From contig NZ_JRLF01000009.1 of NCBI RefSeq assembly GCF_001404985.1, positions 1 through 64,000 on the forward strand: 64,000 nt of DNA, given 5' to 3'. A program made the translations under genes and the position numbers. Shown in pieces: positions 8,508-16,656 of this stretch. The notes under the pieces are model-generated. The model did no database searches. It saw nothing but the letters and a program-made list of their open reading frames with translations, and was not told where the DNA came from. Source of the DNA: Flavobacterium aquidurense (lineage in GTDB: Bacteria > Bacteroidota > Bacteroidia > Flavobacteriales > Flavobacteriaceae). How positions within the stretch are numbered: position 1 is the first letter of the stretch; each line of letters begins with the position of its first letter.

Positions 8508-9068
8508 TTACTCCGGTTTTTTATCTATCAATTTCGTCTCTTCTGGAGTAAATTCAGGAACAATAGCATAAGTATCAACGCCAGAAATACCCATCTCATC
8601 CAAAATATCAACCAAATTACGGTAATTTGATTTTTTAGTTGGCTTAATAATAACTATAATTCCGTTTTTAGGTTTCCCTAAAGCTGTAGAATAAGCCAAA
8701 ACTGCTTTTTTCTGAGTCAATAATTCTTTACGAATTCCGTCTTTACCATAGGCAATATCTTTAGGCCCAATCTTTGGAGCACTTAATAAACCCATGTAGT
8801 ACACCATTTTATTGTTTTCACCCAACATAACTGTCATTGTACGATTTTCATCTACTTTAACAGGAGGAGTTTTATCATCCGGATCTTTATCTGGCAGAGA
8901 CAAATCCATCGATTGAGGTTTTGACAACGATGTGGTTAACATAAAGAATGTGATCAATAAGAATGCCAAATCCACCATAGCCGTTAAATCGACTTTAGAA
9001 TTTTGCTTTTTACTTCTTACTTTACCACCTTTTCCGCCACCACCGTCGCCGGTATTTAATTCAGCCAT
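8508..9068 (-). CDS. ExbD/TolR-family protein (second copy)
   Basis: This 186-residue protein has a short glycine- and lysine-rich cytoplasmic tail and one transmembrane helix (about 28-48). The conserved proton-pathway aspartate D33 lies in MVDLAFLLITFFML. A periplasmic domain ends the protein. With ExbB it forms the ion-driven motor for TonB. Two different ExbD proteins in one cluster is common in Bacteroidetes. The gene lies 19 bp after the first exbD and 30 bp before tonB. Confidence 0.9.
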   Translation of the reverse strand: MAELNTGDGGGGKGGKVRSKKQNSKVDLTAMVDLAFLLITFFMLTTSLSKPQSMDLSLPDKDPDDKTPPVKVDENRTMTVMLGENNKMVYYMGLLSAPKIGPKDIAYGKDGIRKELLTQKKAVLAYSTALGKPKNGIIVIIKPTKKSNYRNLVDILDEMGISGVDTYAIVPEFTPEETKLIDKKPE

Positions 9069-9087
9069 CTTAGTGTATATTTTTTAA

Positions 9088-9714
9088 TTAAAAGTCTTTT
9101 CCTCTCGTACCTGTAACTAAGTTAAAGGAATTGATTTTCTGATCTTGTAAAATATCCATAATCTTTTTGATTTGTGGATATTGCTCTTTAGCATCCCCTT
9201 TTATCGCAATTTGCAATTCTTTATCATCAATATCAATCGCAGCTCTTCTTGAAACCAAAAGCCACTCTTTTAATTGATTGTCTAACGAATCGATTGGAAT
9301 TCCAGGTTGATCAGCTTTAGTTCTGTCAGCCGCTTTCATGTCAATGATTTGCTTCAAATTTGTTATTGGCACACCGAAGTCATCCATTAAAGCAAATTTA
9401 GTTTTATCATCTTCTGAAAAAGTCACACCGAATTTTGCACCCATTCCTTCAAGAGTTTTTTTACGAATCTCTCTTCCTTTAATGTCAAAAAACACTTTGC
9501 TTTTTCCATCTTTTCCTGTTCCTATTGTAATAATTGCTAGATCAGAATCCGGCAATTTAGTTTGAGCAACAGATGAAGGCATATCTACAGGAAGTGCTTC
9601 AGGCACTTTAGCAGTAGCGGTCAAAATAAAGAACGTAAGCAAAAGGAACGCAACATCACACATGGCAGTCATATCTGTCGATGTTGACTTTTTTTTCATT
9701 TTTATTTTAGCCAT
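9088..9714 (-). CDS. ExbD/TolR-family protein (first copy)
   Basis: This 208-residue ExbD homologue has a lysine-rich N-terminus and one transmembrane helix (about 15-36). The key aspartate is D20 in MCDVAFLLLTFFIL. The periplasmic part is longer than in the second copy and includes an insertion around residues 80-140. It is likely a subunit of the same ExbB motor. It starts 56 bp downstream of exbB. Confidence 0.9.
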   Translation of the reverse strand: MAKIKMKKKSTSTDMTAMCDVAFLLLTFFILTATAKVPEALPVDMPSSVAQTKLPDSDLAIITIGTGKDGKSKVFFDIKGREIRKKTLEGMGAKFGVTFSEDDKTKFALMDDFGVPITNLKQIIDMKAADRTKADQPGIPIDSLDNQLKEWLLVSRRAAIDIDDKELQIAIKGDAKEQYPQIKKIMDILQDQKINSFNLVTGTRGKDF

Positions 9715-9770
9715 TATCTTTTATTTTAATTTGATATAATTAATTGTAATTATTAATAATCAAAAATTAA

Positions 9771-10595
9771 TTATTGTTTCAAACTTCCTCTGAATCTTCT
9801 GTAAGTGTTTACAATTGTAGTACCAGCCTCATCGATAGAGTAAGTTAAATCATCAATTTTAGCAGTAAAGAAGTTATAAGAAACGATCGCTAAGATTGAA
9901 GTAGAGATACCTGTTGCAGTGTTGATAAGTGCTTCAGAGATACCAGTTGCAAGAGCAGCCTGGTCTGGAGTTCCAGCAGAAGCTAACGCACCAAACGCTT
10001 TAATCATACCTGATACTGTTCCTAATAATCCTCCTAATGTACCTAAAGATACTAAAGTAGAGATAATAGTCATATTTTTTTCTAACATTGGCATTTCTAA
10101 TGAAGTTGCCTCTTCAATTTCTTTGTGGATTACTTCTGCAGCTTCCTCACTGTTGAATCCTTCTTTTTTAACGTCTTGGTATTTAATCAAAGCAGATTTA
10201 ATTGCATTTGCAACTGAACCTTGTTGTTTGTCACATGAAGCGATTGCAGCCTCGATGTTTCCTTCTTTAATATTCCCCTGAACGCTTTTCATGAATTTAT
10301 CTAAGTTTGCTTTTCCAGCTGCTTTACCAATAACGATAAATCTTTCAATAGAAAAAACAACAACCATTAAAAACATACCTAATAATACTGGTACAATAAA
10401 ACCTCCTTTATAAACCTGTCCTAATGTATTGATCGGATGACCTGTTTCTGGATTACCTCCTTCGAAGTTAGCAGCATCTCCCATGATTACTTTCCAAATA
10501 AACACCCCAACTAAGATACACGCAACAATAATGATTCCTGTAATCATTCCTCCTCCATTTGAAGTGCTTTCTTTTTTAACTTTAACGTTTGCCAT
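9771..10595 (-). CDS. exbB: MotA/TolQ/ExbB proton channel protein
   Basis: This 274-residue protein belongs to the MotA/TolQ/ExbB family. It has an N-terminal helix (about 18-40), a second helix near 72-90 and the characteristic C-terminal pair (about 178-205 and 222-248). The signature STLVSLGTLGGLLGTVSGMI precedes ALINTATGIS. The N-terminal extension with an additional helix is usual for Bacteroidetes members. It is the first gene of the exbB-exbD-exbD-tonB operon and has a -7 box about 65 bp upstream. Confidence 0.93.
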   Translation of the reverse strand: MANVKVKKESTSNGGGMITGIIIVACILVGVFIWKVIMGDAANFEGGNPETGHPINTLGQVYKGGFIVPVLLGMFLMVVVFSIERFIVIGKAAGKANLDKFMKSVQGNIKEGNIEAAIASCDKQQGSVANAIKSALIKYQDVKKEGFNSEEAAEVIHKEIEEATSLEMPMLEKNMTIISTLVSLGTLGGLLGTVSGMIKAFGALASAGTPDQAALATGISEALINTATGISTSILAIVSYNFFTAKIDDLTYSIDEAGTTIVNTYRRFRGSLKQ

Positions 10596-10975
10596 TTTTT
10601 TTAATTTTAATAGTTTTAAATAATTTTTATTTTTTAGTTATATTTAACTTGTAGAGGAGCAAATTTATACGTTTAGTTTAAATAAAAAAACTTTTTTTAA
10701 TTTAATTGAACGAAATTTAACGTCAATTTAAAAAATATCTCATTAAATTGCCGGCATCATTTTTTAGATAAAACAAAAAACGGGACGATTAATGGGAAAA
10801 TTACAACGTTTTAGTAAATATTCAAACATTCCTTTGATATCTTCTTAAAAAGTTGCGAAATTATTTTTTATATAATTTTCAATGAAAAATAGTTTTTTCC
10901 TACTAAAAAAAATGAGCCTAAAATGTTAAAAAACCAAGCAATACTCTTATAATCATCTAAATTACAAATAAAAAC
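10596..10975. other. AT-rich divergent intergenic region between exbB and the HerA-like gene
   Basis: This region holds the exbB 5' untranslated region and a candidate exbB -7 box at 10660-10667. The half toward the HerA-like gene is very A-rich. I see no coding frame, hairpin terminator or recognisable operator. Confidence 0.5.
10660..10667 (-). promoter_or_regulatory. Candidate -7 box of the exbB-tonB operon
   Basis: The minus-strand bases TAAATTTG match TAnnTTTG, 65 bp upstream of the exbB ATG. I do not see a good TTTG -33 element at the usual distance, so the call is tentative. Confidence 0.45.
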
Positions 10976-12493
10976 ATGAATAAAAAAGAAAATTTCATTC
11001 AGGATATAAATAATGGTTATACATCAAAAGGGGACAGCATAACACTGGGAGGAGCCATTTTTGATGGGGAACCACTTGCTGAAGCTCATGTCAAAATCCC
11101 ATTAAAAACTTTAAATCGTCACGGACTTATAGCCGGAGCAACCGGAACAGGAAAAACGAAAACTATCCAGGTGTTTTCTGAACAGCTCTCAAATGCCGGT
11201 ATTCCAGTTTTGATGATGGATATAAAAGGGGATTTTAGCGGAATTGCCAAAGAAGGCAAAGAAGAAGGTTTTATAACAGAACGTCATGCAAAAATTAATA
11301 TACCTTATAATATAGCATCATTTCCTGTTGAACTAATGTCTTTATCCAAGCAAAACGGAGTGCGTTTAAGAGCTACAGTTTCTGAATTTGGTCCTGTTTT
11401 ATTTTCGCGAATTTTAGATTTAAATGATACTCAGGCTGGCGTTGTTGCTGTAATTTTTAAATATTGCGATGACAACAGTATGCCTTTGCTTGACTTAAAA
11501 GATATCAAAAAAGTTATTAATTATATTACCGAAGAAGGCAAAGAAGAAATCTCTGCCAACTATGGCAAAATCTCGACAGCTACTACGGGAACTATTTTAA
11601 GAAAAATAATAGAATTAGAACAACAAGGCGGCGATATATTCTTTGGCGAGTTATCTTTTGATACTGAGGATTTGATGCGAATTGACGAAAATGGAAAAGG
11701 ATATGTAAATATCATTCGCTTAACTGATATTCAGGACAAACCAAAATTATTCTCAACATTTATGTTGAGTTTATTAGCCGAAATTTATCAAAAAATGCCC
11801 GAAAAAGGAGATGTGTCTCAACCTGAATTAGTTATTTTTATAGATGAAGCGCATTTGATTTTTAATGAAGCCAGCAAAGCTTTATTAGAACAAATTGAAA
11901 CCATTGTAAAACTAATCCGTTCGAAAGGTGTCGGTATTTATTTTGTAACCCAAAACCCTATGGATGTTCCAAGTGGTGTTTTGGCGCAATTAGGATTAAA
12001 AATTCAACATGCTTTAAGAGCTTTTACAGCAAATGACCGTCAGGCGATCAAGAAAACAGCTGATAATTACCCTACTTCTCAATACTATAAAACAGATGAA
12101 TTATTAACGAGTCTGGGAATTGGTGAAGCTTTGGTTACAGCCTTAAACGAAAAAGGGATTCCAACACCACTTGTAGCCACGATGATGCGTGCTCCAATGA
12201 GCAGAATGGATGTTTTAACTTCTGATGAAATTAATACTATCAATAGCAAATCGAAATTAGTTAAAAAATATGCTGAAGAAATTGACAATGAAAGTGCCTA
12301 CGAAATTTTAAACAAAAAAATTGCCGATGCTCAACAAGCAAGCGCGCAACAAGAACAACAAGCACCAACCAAATCATCAAAAGCAGAACCAAGCACTACA
12401 GAAGTTGTTACACAATCAGTTTTGAAAGTAGTTACAAGTGCTACTTTTATTCGTGGTGTTTTTGGTGTTTTATCCAAGATATTTAAGAAATAA
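10976..12493 (+). CDS. HerA-like (DUF853/YjgR-type) ATPase
   Basis: This 505-residue P-loop ATPase resembles the DUF853/YjgR branch of HerA-FtsK-type helicases. Walker A GATGTGKT is at 54-61, with MMDIKGDFSGIAKEG after it. Walker B VIFIDEAHLIF is near 284-295, and a sensor-like YFVTQNPMDVP near 322-332. The C-terminal 50 residues are glutamine- and serine-rich and end in a hydrophobic segment. The usual HerA partner NurA is absent nearby. The physiological role of this branch is not established. It is monocistronic and convergent with kmo. Confidence 0.85.
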   Translation: MNKKENFIQDINNGYTSKGDSITLGGAIFDGEPLAEAHVKIPLKTLNRHGLIAGATGTGKTKTIQVFSEQLSNAGIPVLMMDIKGDFSGIAKEGKEEGFITERHAKINIPYNIASFPVELMSLSKQNGVRLRATVSEFGPVLFSRILDLNDTQAGVVAVIFKYCDDNSMPLLDLKDIKKVINYITEEGKEEISANYGKISTATTGTILRKIIELEQQGGDIFFGELSFDTEDLMRIDENGKGYVNIIRLTDIQDKPKLFSTFMLSLLAEIYQKMPEKGDVSQPELVIFIDEAHLIFNEASKALLEQIETIVKLIRSKGVGIYFVTQNPMDVPSGVLAQLGLKIQHALRAFTANDRQAIKKTADNYPTSQYYKTDELLTSLGIGEALVTALNEKGIPTPLVATMMRAPMSRMDVLTSDEINTINSKSKLVKKYAEEIDNESAYEILNKKIADAQQASAQQEQQAPTKSSKAEPSTTEVVTQSVLKVVTSATFIRGVFGVLSKIFKK

Positions 12494-12509
12494 TGTAAAT
12501 AAAATCCAA

Positions 12510-12679
12510 ACCATATAAGCTATATAAGTCAATTTAATACTTTGCGTATAAATTGAATAAACTCATATCGCTATTCTTGTTTAAAAAATTTTATTTTATA
12601 ATAAACAAAACCCGACAGATTTTAAAAATCTGTCGGGTTACTGTTTATAAATTAAATGAACTTATATAACTTATATGGT
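12510..12679. repeat. Inverted ACCATATAAG repeat pair enclosing a terminator
   Basis: A 28-bp element starting ACCATATAAG is at 12510-12537 and its inverted copy ending CTTATATGGT at 12652-12679. The terminator at 12609-12639 lies between them. Similar pairs enclose terminators or gene ends at about 29.3-29.45, 42.1-42.35 and 56.7-56.9 kb. Confidence 0.75.
12609..12639. terminator. CCCGACAG-type terminator between the HerA-like gene and kmo
   Basis: AACCCGACAGATTTT pairs with AAAATCTGTCGGGTT perfectly around a short loop, between two convergent genes. It belongs to the same family as the hairpins at 784-814 and 60943-60975. Confidence 0.8.
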
Positions 12680-12689
12680 TCAAAAAAAA

Positions 12690-14036
12690 TTACGCTTTTT
12701 GCAACAGCTCAAGAATCTTGTTTTCGATTTCAGGAGTATTCCAGATATTTTCAATATTTTCTGTTCTTAAAACTTCTTCCATAATTCCGTTTTGAAAATC
12801 TCCAATTGCTAAAGCTTCGGCATATGGCCGATCACTAAAAGTTACGCGACTGTAAAGCGGAATCCATTTATCAGGATGTTTATCAGAGAATGTTTTTTCA
12901 ATTTTCTTTTGCAGTAAGAATTTCTCATCGGCAGTTTTAGTACTCATTTCCATAAAATTTCGATACGAAAGTTCTGCGATTGCATCAGCATTTGGTTTAC
13001 GTGAAATTTCATATTCTGAGAAAATCTTCTTCCAATCGTCTCCATACTTTTCGATCATTTCATTCAAAACCGTTATATCCTCAAAGCCGGCATTCATACC
13101 TTGTCCGTAAAATGGAACAATTGCATGACAAGCATCGCCAATCAAAGCAATTTTGTTTTCGTATGTCCAGGGGAAACATTTCATGGTTACTAAAGTACTT
13201 GTTGGATTTTTAAAGAAATCCTCTGCTAATTTTGGAATAACTTCAATCGAATCCGGAAAGTTTTTCTCAAAGAAATCCTCCACCATTTTGCGATCTGTAA
13301 GTGATGCAAATGAATTTTCGCCTTCAAAAGGCATAAATAATGTACACGTAAAACTTCCGTCTAAATTAGGAAGCGCGATTAACATATACTCGCCGCGTGG
13401 CCAAATATGAAATGAGTTTTTATCCAGTTTATGAGTTGCATCAGCGTTTGCGGGAATATTTAATTCTTTATATCCCATATTCAAAAATTCCTGTGAATAA
13501 TTAAACATGCTCTGGCGTTGCATTCTATGACGTATTCTTGAAAAAGCACCATCGGCACCAAAAACCATATCATATTTTATTTCTTCCCACTCGCCTCTTT
13601 CGGTTTCGCCAATATGCAAGGTCGCATCACTAAGCGTGACATCCCAGATTTTTTGTTCGAAGTAAAATTCAGCTCCGGCTTGTTCAGCAAGATCAATCAT
13701 TTTCCGGTTCAGTGTTCCTCTGGAGATCGAATAAATCGATTCGCCTTCTTGTCCGTAGTTCTGAAAATTAAGTTTATCAACTAAATGAATGGCTCGTTTA
13801 TCCATAGGAATCGCAATTTCCCGAACTGAATCGCCAACTCCAACGCCATCAAGCGCTTTCCATCCACGGTTAGACATTGCTAAATTTATAGAACGACCCG
13901 AAAAATTAATTTTACGAATATCAGGACTACGATCATAAACATGAACCGTGTGACCTGCTTTTTTGAGATAAATTGCCAATAGTGATCCTACCAATCCAGA
14001 ACCTACAACAGCAATTTTTAGTGGAGTTTGCATCAA
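12690..14036 (-). CDS. kmo: Kynurenine 3-monooxygenase
   Basis: This 448-residue FAD monooxygenase hydroxylates kynurenine to 3-hydroxykynurenine in tryptophan degradation and de novo NAD synthesis. The N-terminal FAD motif VVGSGLVGSLLAIYLKKAGH is at about 10-29. The second FAD motif GDACHAIVPFYGQGMNAGFED is near 297-317. Internal signatures such as SINLAMSNRG fit the KMO family. The next pathway enzyme, kynureninase, is encoded at 26619-27896. Other pathway genes are not in this window. Length is normal. Confidence 0.92.
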   Translation of the reverse strand: MMQTPLKIAVVGSGLVGSLLAIYLKKAGHTVHVYDRSPDIRKINFSGRSINLAMSNRGWKALDGVGVGDSVREIAIPMDKRAIHLVDKLNFQNYGQEGESIYSISRGTLNRKMIDLAEQAGAEFYFEQKIWDVTLSDATLHIGETERGEWEEIKYDMVFGADGAFSRIRHRMQRQSMFNYSQEFLNMGYKELNIPANADATHKLDKNSFHIWPRGEYMLIALPNLDGSFTCTLFMPFEGENSFASLTDRKMVEDFFEKNFPDSIEVIPKLAEDFFKNPTSTLVTMKCFPWTYENKIALIGDACHAIVPFYGQGMNAGFEDITVLNEMIEKYGDDWKKIFSEYEISRKPNADAIAELSYRNFMEMSTKTADEKFLLQKKIEKTFSDKHPDKWIPLYSRVTFSDRPYAEALAIGDFQNGIMEEVLRTENIENIWNTPEIENKILELLQKA

Positions 14037-14498
14037 GAAAAATCTAAATATAAGATCGTAAAAATAAGTAATAATTCTACAAGAGCTTAAAAATAAAGGA
14101 AATATTTATGATTAATATGGGCATGTCCCGCCGAAAAAAGCGGGTCGGGCTTTCGGCTTTATTCCCTATTAACAAAAACTACGGCTAAAAGCCTTGTTTC
14201 TTTAAATAGCGAGATACCGCCTCTATCCCTCATGCGAGTCTCATTTTCATAACAAATTCTGGTTTTTATTGATTTATTAGAAATCCGAAAAAGAGTATTT
14301 TCGCTTGACGAGAACTCTAAAAAACATTATAGCTATTTCTCACAAAATTGCAAAGTTTTTTTCATTTCGACGCAAGGAGAAACTCTGCAAACAAAATCGC
14401 CAATCTTTGTAGAGTTCCTTACGGAGATTCTTCGTTCCTCAGAATGACAAAAATGAGGTAAAAAACTTTGGTGACAAAACTATAACTAAACAAACTCT
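14037..14498. other. Repeat-rich intergenic region downstream of divergent genes
   Basis: This 462-bp gap upstream of both kmo and the GNAT gene has no convincing coding frame. A palindromic cluster CCCGCCGAAAAAAGCGGG lies near 14126-14145, followed by GGGCTTTCGGC. A MITE-like palindrome at 14362-14448 is listed separately. No promoter consensus was obvious. Confidence 0.5.
14362..14448. mobile_element. MITE-like palindrome, family of the GIY-YIG element (copy A)
   Basis: The left end TCATTTCGACGCAAGGAGAAA and the right end, read inversely TCATTCTGAGGAACGAAGAAT, are diverged inverted repeats. They enclose the centre AAAATCGCCAATCTTTG. The ends resemble the 38-bp inverted repeats at 49745-49782 and 50229-50266. 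The centre is shared with copy B at 23756-23856. There is no coding capacity. Confidence 0.65.
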
Positions 14499-15092
14499 AT
14501 GAAAATCGAACTATTACAATCTGATATCATTTTAGAAAACGAACGAGTATTATTACTACCATTTGAGAATGAAAGAAACATCGAACTCAAAGAAATCATT
14601 TTTGATGACGAAATCTGGAAATACATGGGAATGTATGTTAGAAATGATTCAGATTTTGAAAATTACATTATAAATACCTTAAAGCAAAAGGCAGACGGAA
14701 TCTGTTATTCGTTTTTAATTATTGACAAAGCAACCAACAAAGTTGCAGGAAGTACGCGTTACGGTTATTTAAATCACGCAAGTCAAAAATGCGAAATTGG
14801 CTGGACTTGGTATGGCAAGGAATTTCAGGGAACCGGCTTAAACAAAGCCTGCAAATACGAATTATTAAATTTTGGTTTCGAAAGCATTCAATTTAAAAGA
14901 ATACAATTTAGCGCAGATCTTGAAAACAACAGATCACAAAGAGCGATTGAAAAACTGGGTGCTGTAAAAGAAGGAATCTTTAGAAATAACTATACAGACT
15001 CTGAAGGAAAAAGCAAAGATGATGTTTATTACAGTGTGATTTTAGAACAATGGAAAAAGACAAAGCAAGATTATTTTCCTGAGTTTATCTAA
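14499..15092 (+). CDS. GNAT-family N-acetyltransferase (RimJ/RimL-like)
   Basis: This 197-residue protein has the acetyl-CoA fold of the GNAT superfamily. WTWYGKEFQGTGLNKACKYE carries the acetyl-CoA-binding loop. IQFSADLENNRSQRAIEKLG is the RimJ/RimL-type signature, and the ending EGIFRNNYTDSEG matches that branch. The acceptor is unknown and could be a protein N-terminus or a small molecule. It is the first of a run of plus-strand accessory genes. Confidence 0.85.
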   Translation: MKIELLQSDIILENERVLLLPFENERNIELKEIIFDDEIWKYMGMYVRNDSDFENYIINTLKQKADGICYSFLIIDKATNKVAGSTRYGYLNHASQKCEIGWTWYGKEFQGTGLNKACKYELLNFGFESIQFKRIQFSADLENNRSQRAIEKLGAVKEGIFRNNYTDSEGKSKDDVYYSVILEQWKKTKQDYFPEFI

Positions 15093-15160
15093 AAGCTTAT
15101 TAGTCCTTTGTCATAGAAAAAAATAGTATTTTAGCTTATTCTAAAAACTATATATCTACA

Positions 15161-15727
15161 ATGCAATTACAAGCTATATATCAAAACACCATAAAATTTG
15201 CCGCTAAAAAACATGCCAGTCAAAATCAGGTAATTCCCGGCACTAATTTACCTTACGTTGTTCATTTAAGTAATGTAGCAATGGAAATTATAATTGCTTC
15301 GCAAGAAACAAAACAGTTTAATACTGCATTTGCCATTCAAGTTGCATTACTACATGATGTACTTGAAGATACCCAAACTACATTTGATGAACTTGTAAAT
15401 GAATTTGATGAAGAAATTGCTCTGGCAGTTTTAGCATTAACAAAAAATGCCGCAATTGCTAAAGAAGAAAGAATGAATGATAGTTTAAGCCGAATTAAAA
15501 AATTATCAAAAGAAGTTTGGGCGGTTAAACTAGCAGACAGAATAACTAATTTGCAAATTCCGCCTGAAAGCTGGAGCGTTGAAAAGATAAATGAATATCA
15601 TAAACAAGCCTTACAAATACTAAATACATTAAAAGGTGGAAATGAATATTTAGAAAAAAGATTATCAGAAAGAATTGAAAATTACTCAAAATACTGTAAT
15701 ACTGATTCACAAATAAAACATCAATAA
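15161..15727 (+). CDS. HD-domain phosphohydrolase, small SpoT/MESH1-like
   Basis: This 188-residue protein carries the residues of the RelA/SpoT hydrolase HD domain: H18, H35, H65-D66, E69-D70 (LLHDVLEDT) and D126 in VKLADRITN. It has no synthetase, TGS or ACT domain, so it looks like a stand-alone small alarmone hydrolase. The (p)ppGpp substrate is inferred from the family, and other nucleotides are possible. It lies 68 bp after the GNAT gene and 48 bp before an AraC regulator. Confidence 0.8.
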   Translation: MQLQAIYQNTIKFAAKKHASQNQVIPGTNLPYVVHLSNVAMEIIIASQETKQFNTAFAIQVALLHDVLEDTQTTFDELVNEFDEEIALAVLALTKNAAIAKEERMNDSLSRIKKLSKEVWAVKLADRITNLQIPPESWSVEKINEYHKQALQILNTLKGGNEYLEKRLSERIENYSKYCNTDSQIKHQ

Positions 15728-15775
15728 AATAAAAACGTTCAGGATAACAACAAATCGATTATAACTTAATCTCAA

Positions 15776-16582
15776 ATGAACCTATATTCAGAATATTATG
15801 TAAGTAAAATTTGCGAGCGATTTGTAAATAAAATTTGGTGTCTTGATAACAGTATTGGCGAAAGCCTGATAGAAAATAAACTTGTTTTACCCAATGGCTG
15901 TTTTAATCTGGCTATTGTTAGCGGAAAAGCGATAGAAGTTCATACAAGTAAACAGAAATATGAAATGAACGAAGGTTTTTACTTTTGTTCGCAAATGACC
16001 AATAAAGTTTTAGTCCATATACAGCCAAAAACTAAAGTCACTATAATACAATTGCATACATCGACACTTTCGATGTTTCCTAGTTATGATTTGAGCGATT
16101 TTAGCGATTCTATTATCAAAATTAACTCGACAGAATTACCTTTTAAAACTGAAGTTGACACTAATTTAAAAAGTGATGTTACTACATTATTAGATACCTT
16201 AAACGCTTATTTTGAAGAATTAAATACTTTACATCCTAATAAAAGTGTGGTTGAAAAAATTTGTGAGATTATCAAATTGCATAATGAAGAAATTACAGTT
16301 TCCGAAATTGGAAAAATGCTGAATTCTTCGCAAAGATCACTTCAAATTAAATTTAAAACAGCAACAGGACTTACTATTAAAAACTACATTCAGATATTGA
16401 AATTTAGAAAATCCGTTGATCAAATGGTAAACGCTACTATTGAGAAGCTTACTTTGACAGAAGTAGCACTTTACAACAAATATTTTGATCAGTCGCATTT
16501 TATAAAAAAATTTAAAGATGTAACAAAATCAACTCCGAAAACTTTCGATTCTGAGTCTTATTTTCTTTCTAAAAAAAGATAG
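15776..16582 (+). CDS. AraC-family transcriptional regulator
   Basis: This 268-residue protein has an N-terminal cupin-like sensor region and a C-terminal AraC double helix-turn-helix at about 160-260. ISEIGKMLN-like and SLQIKFKTATGL segments form the first recognition unit. The second ends in FDQSHFIKKFKDVTKSTPKTF, the usual AraC family signature. The ligand is unknown. It lies immediately before the serine hydrolase gene on the same strand and may regulate it. Confidence 0.85.
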   Translation: MNLYSEYYVSKICERFVNKIWCLDNSIGESLIENKLVLPNGCFNLAIVSGKAIEVHTSKQKYEMNEGFYFCSQMTNKVLVHIQPKTKVTIIQLHTSTLSMFPSYDLSDFSDSIIKINSTELPFKTEVDTNLKSDVTTLLDTLNAYFEELNTLHPNKSVVEKICEIIKLHNEEITVSEIGKMLNSSQRSLQIKFKTATGLTIKNYIQILKFRKSVDQMVNATIEKLTLTEVALYNKYFDQSHFIKKFKDVTKSTPKTFDSESYFLSKKR

Positions 16583-16656
16583 CAATTTCGCATTTGTACA
16601 ATTTTGTTACATTTGATTGCATTAATATTGCAAAATCATCAATCAAATCAATCAAA

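Noticed and set aside
16594..16656. Upstream ATG for the serine hydrolase gene
   Set aside because: It would put 21 non-hydrophobic residues before an evident signal peptide.
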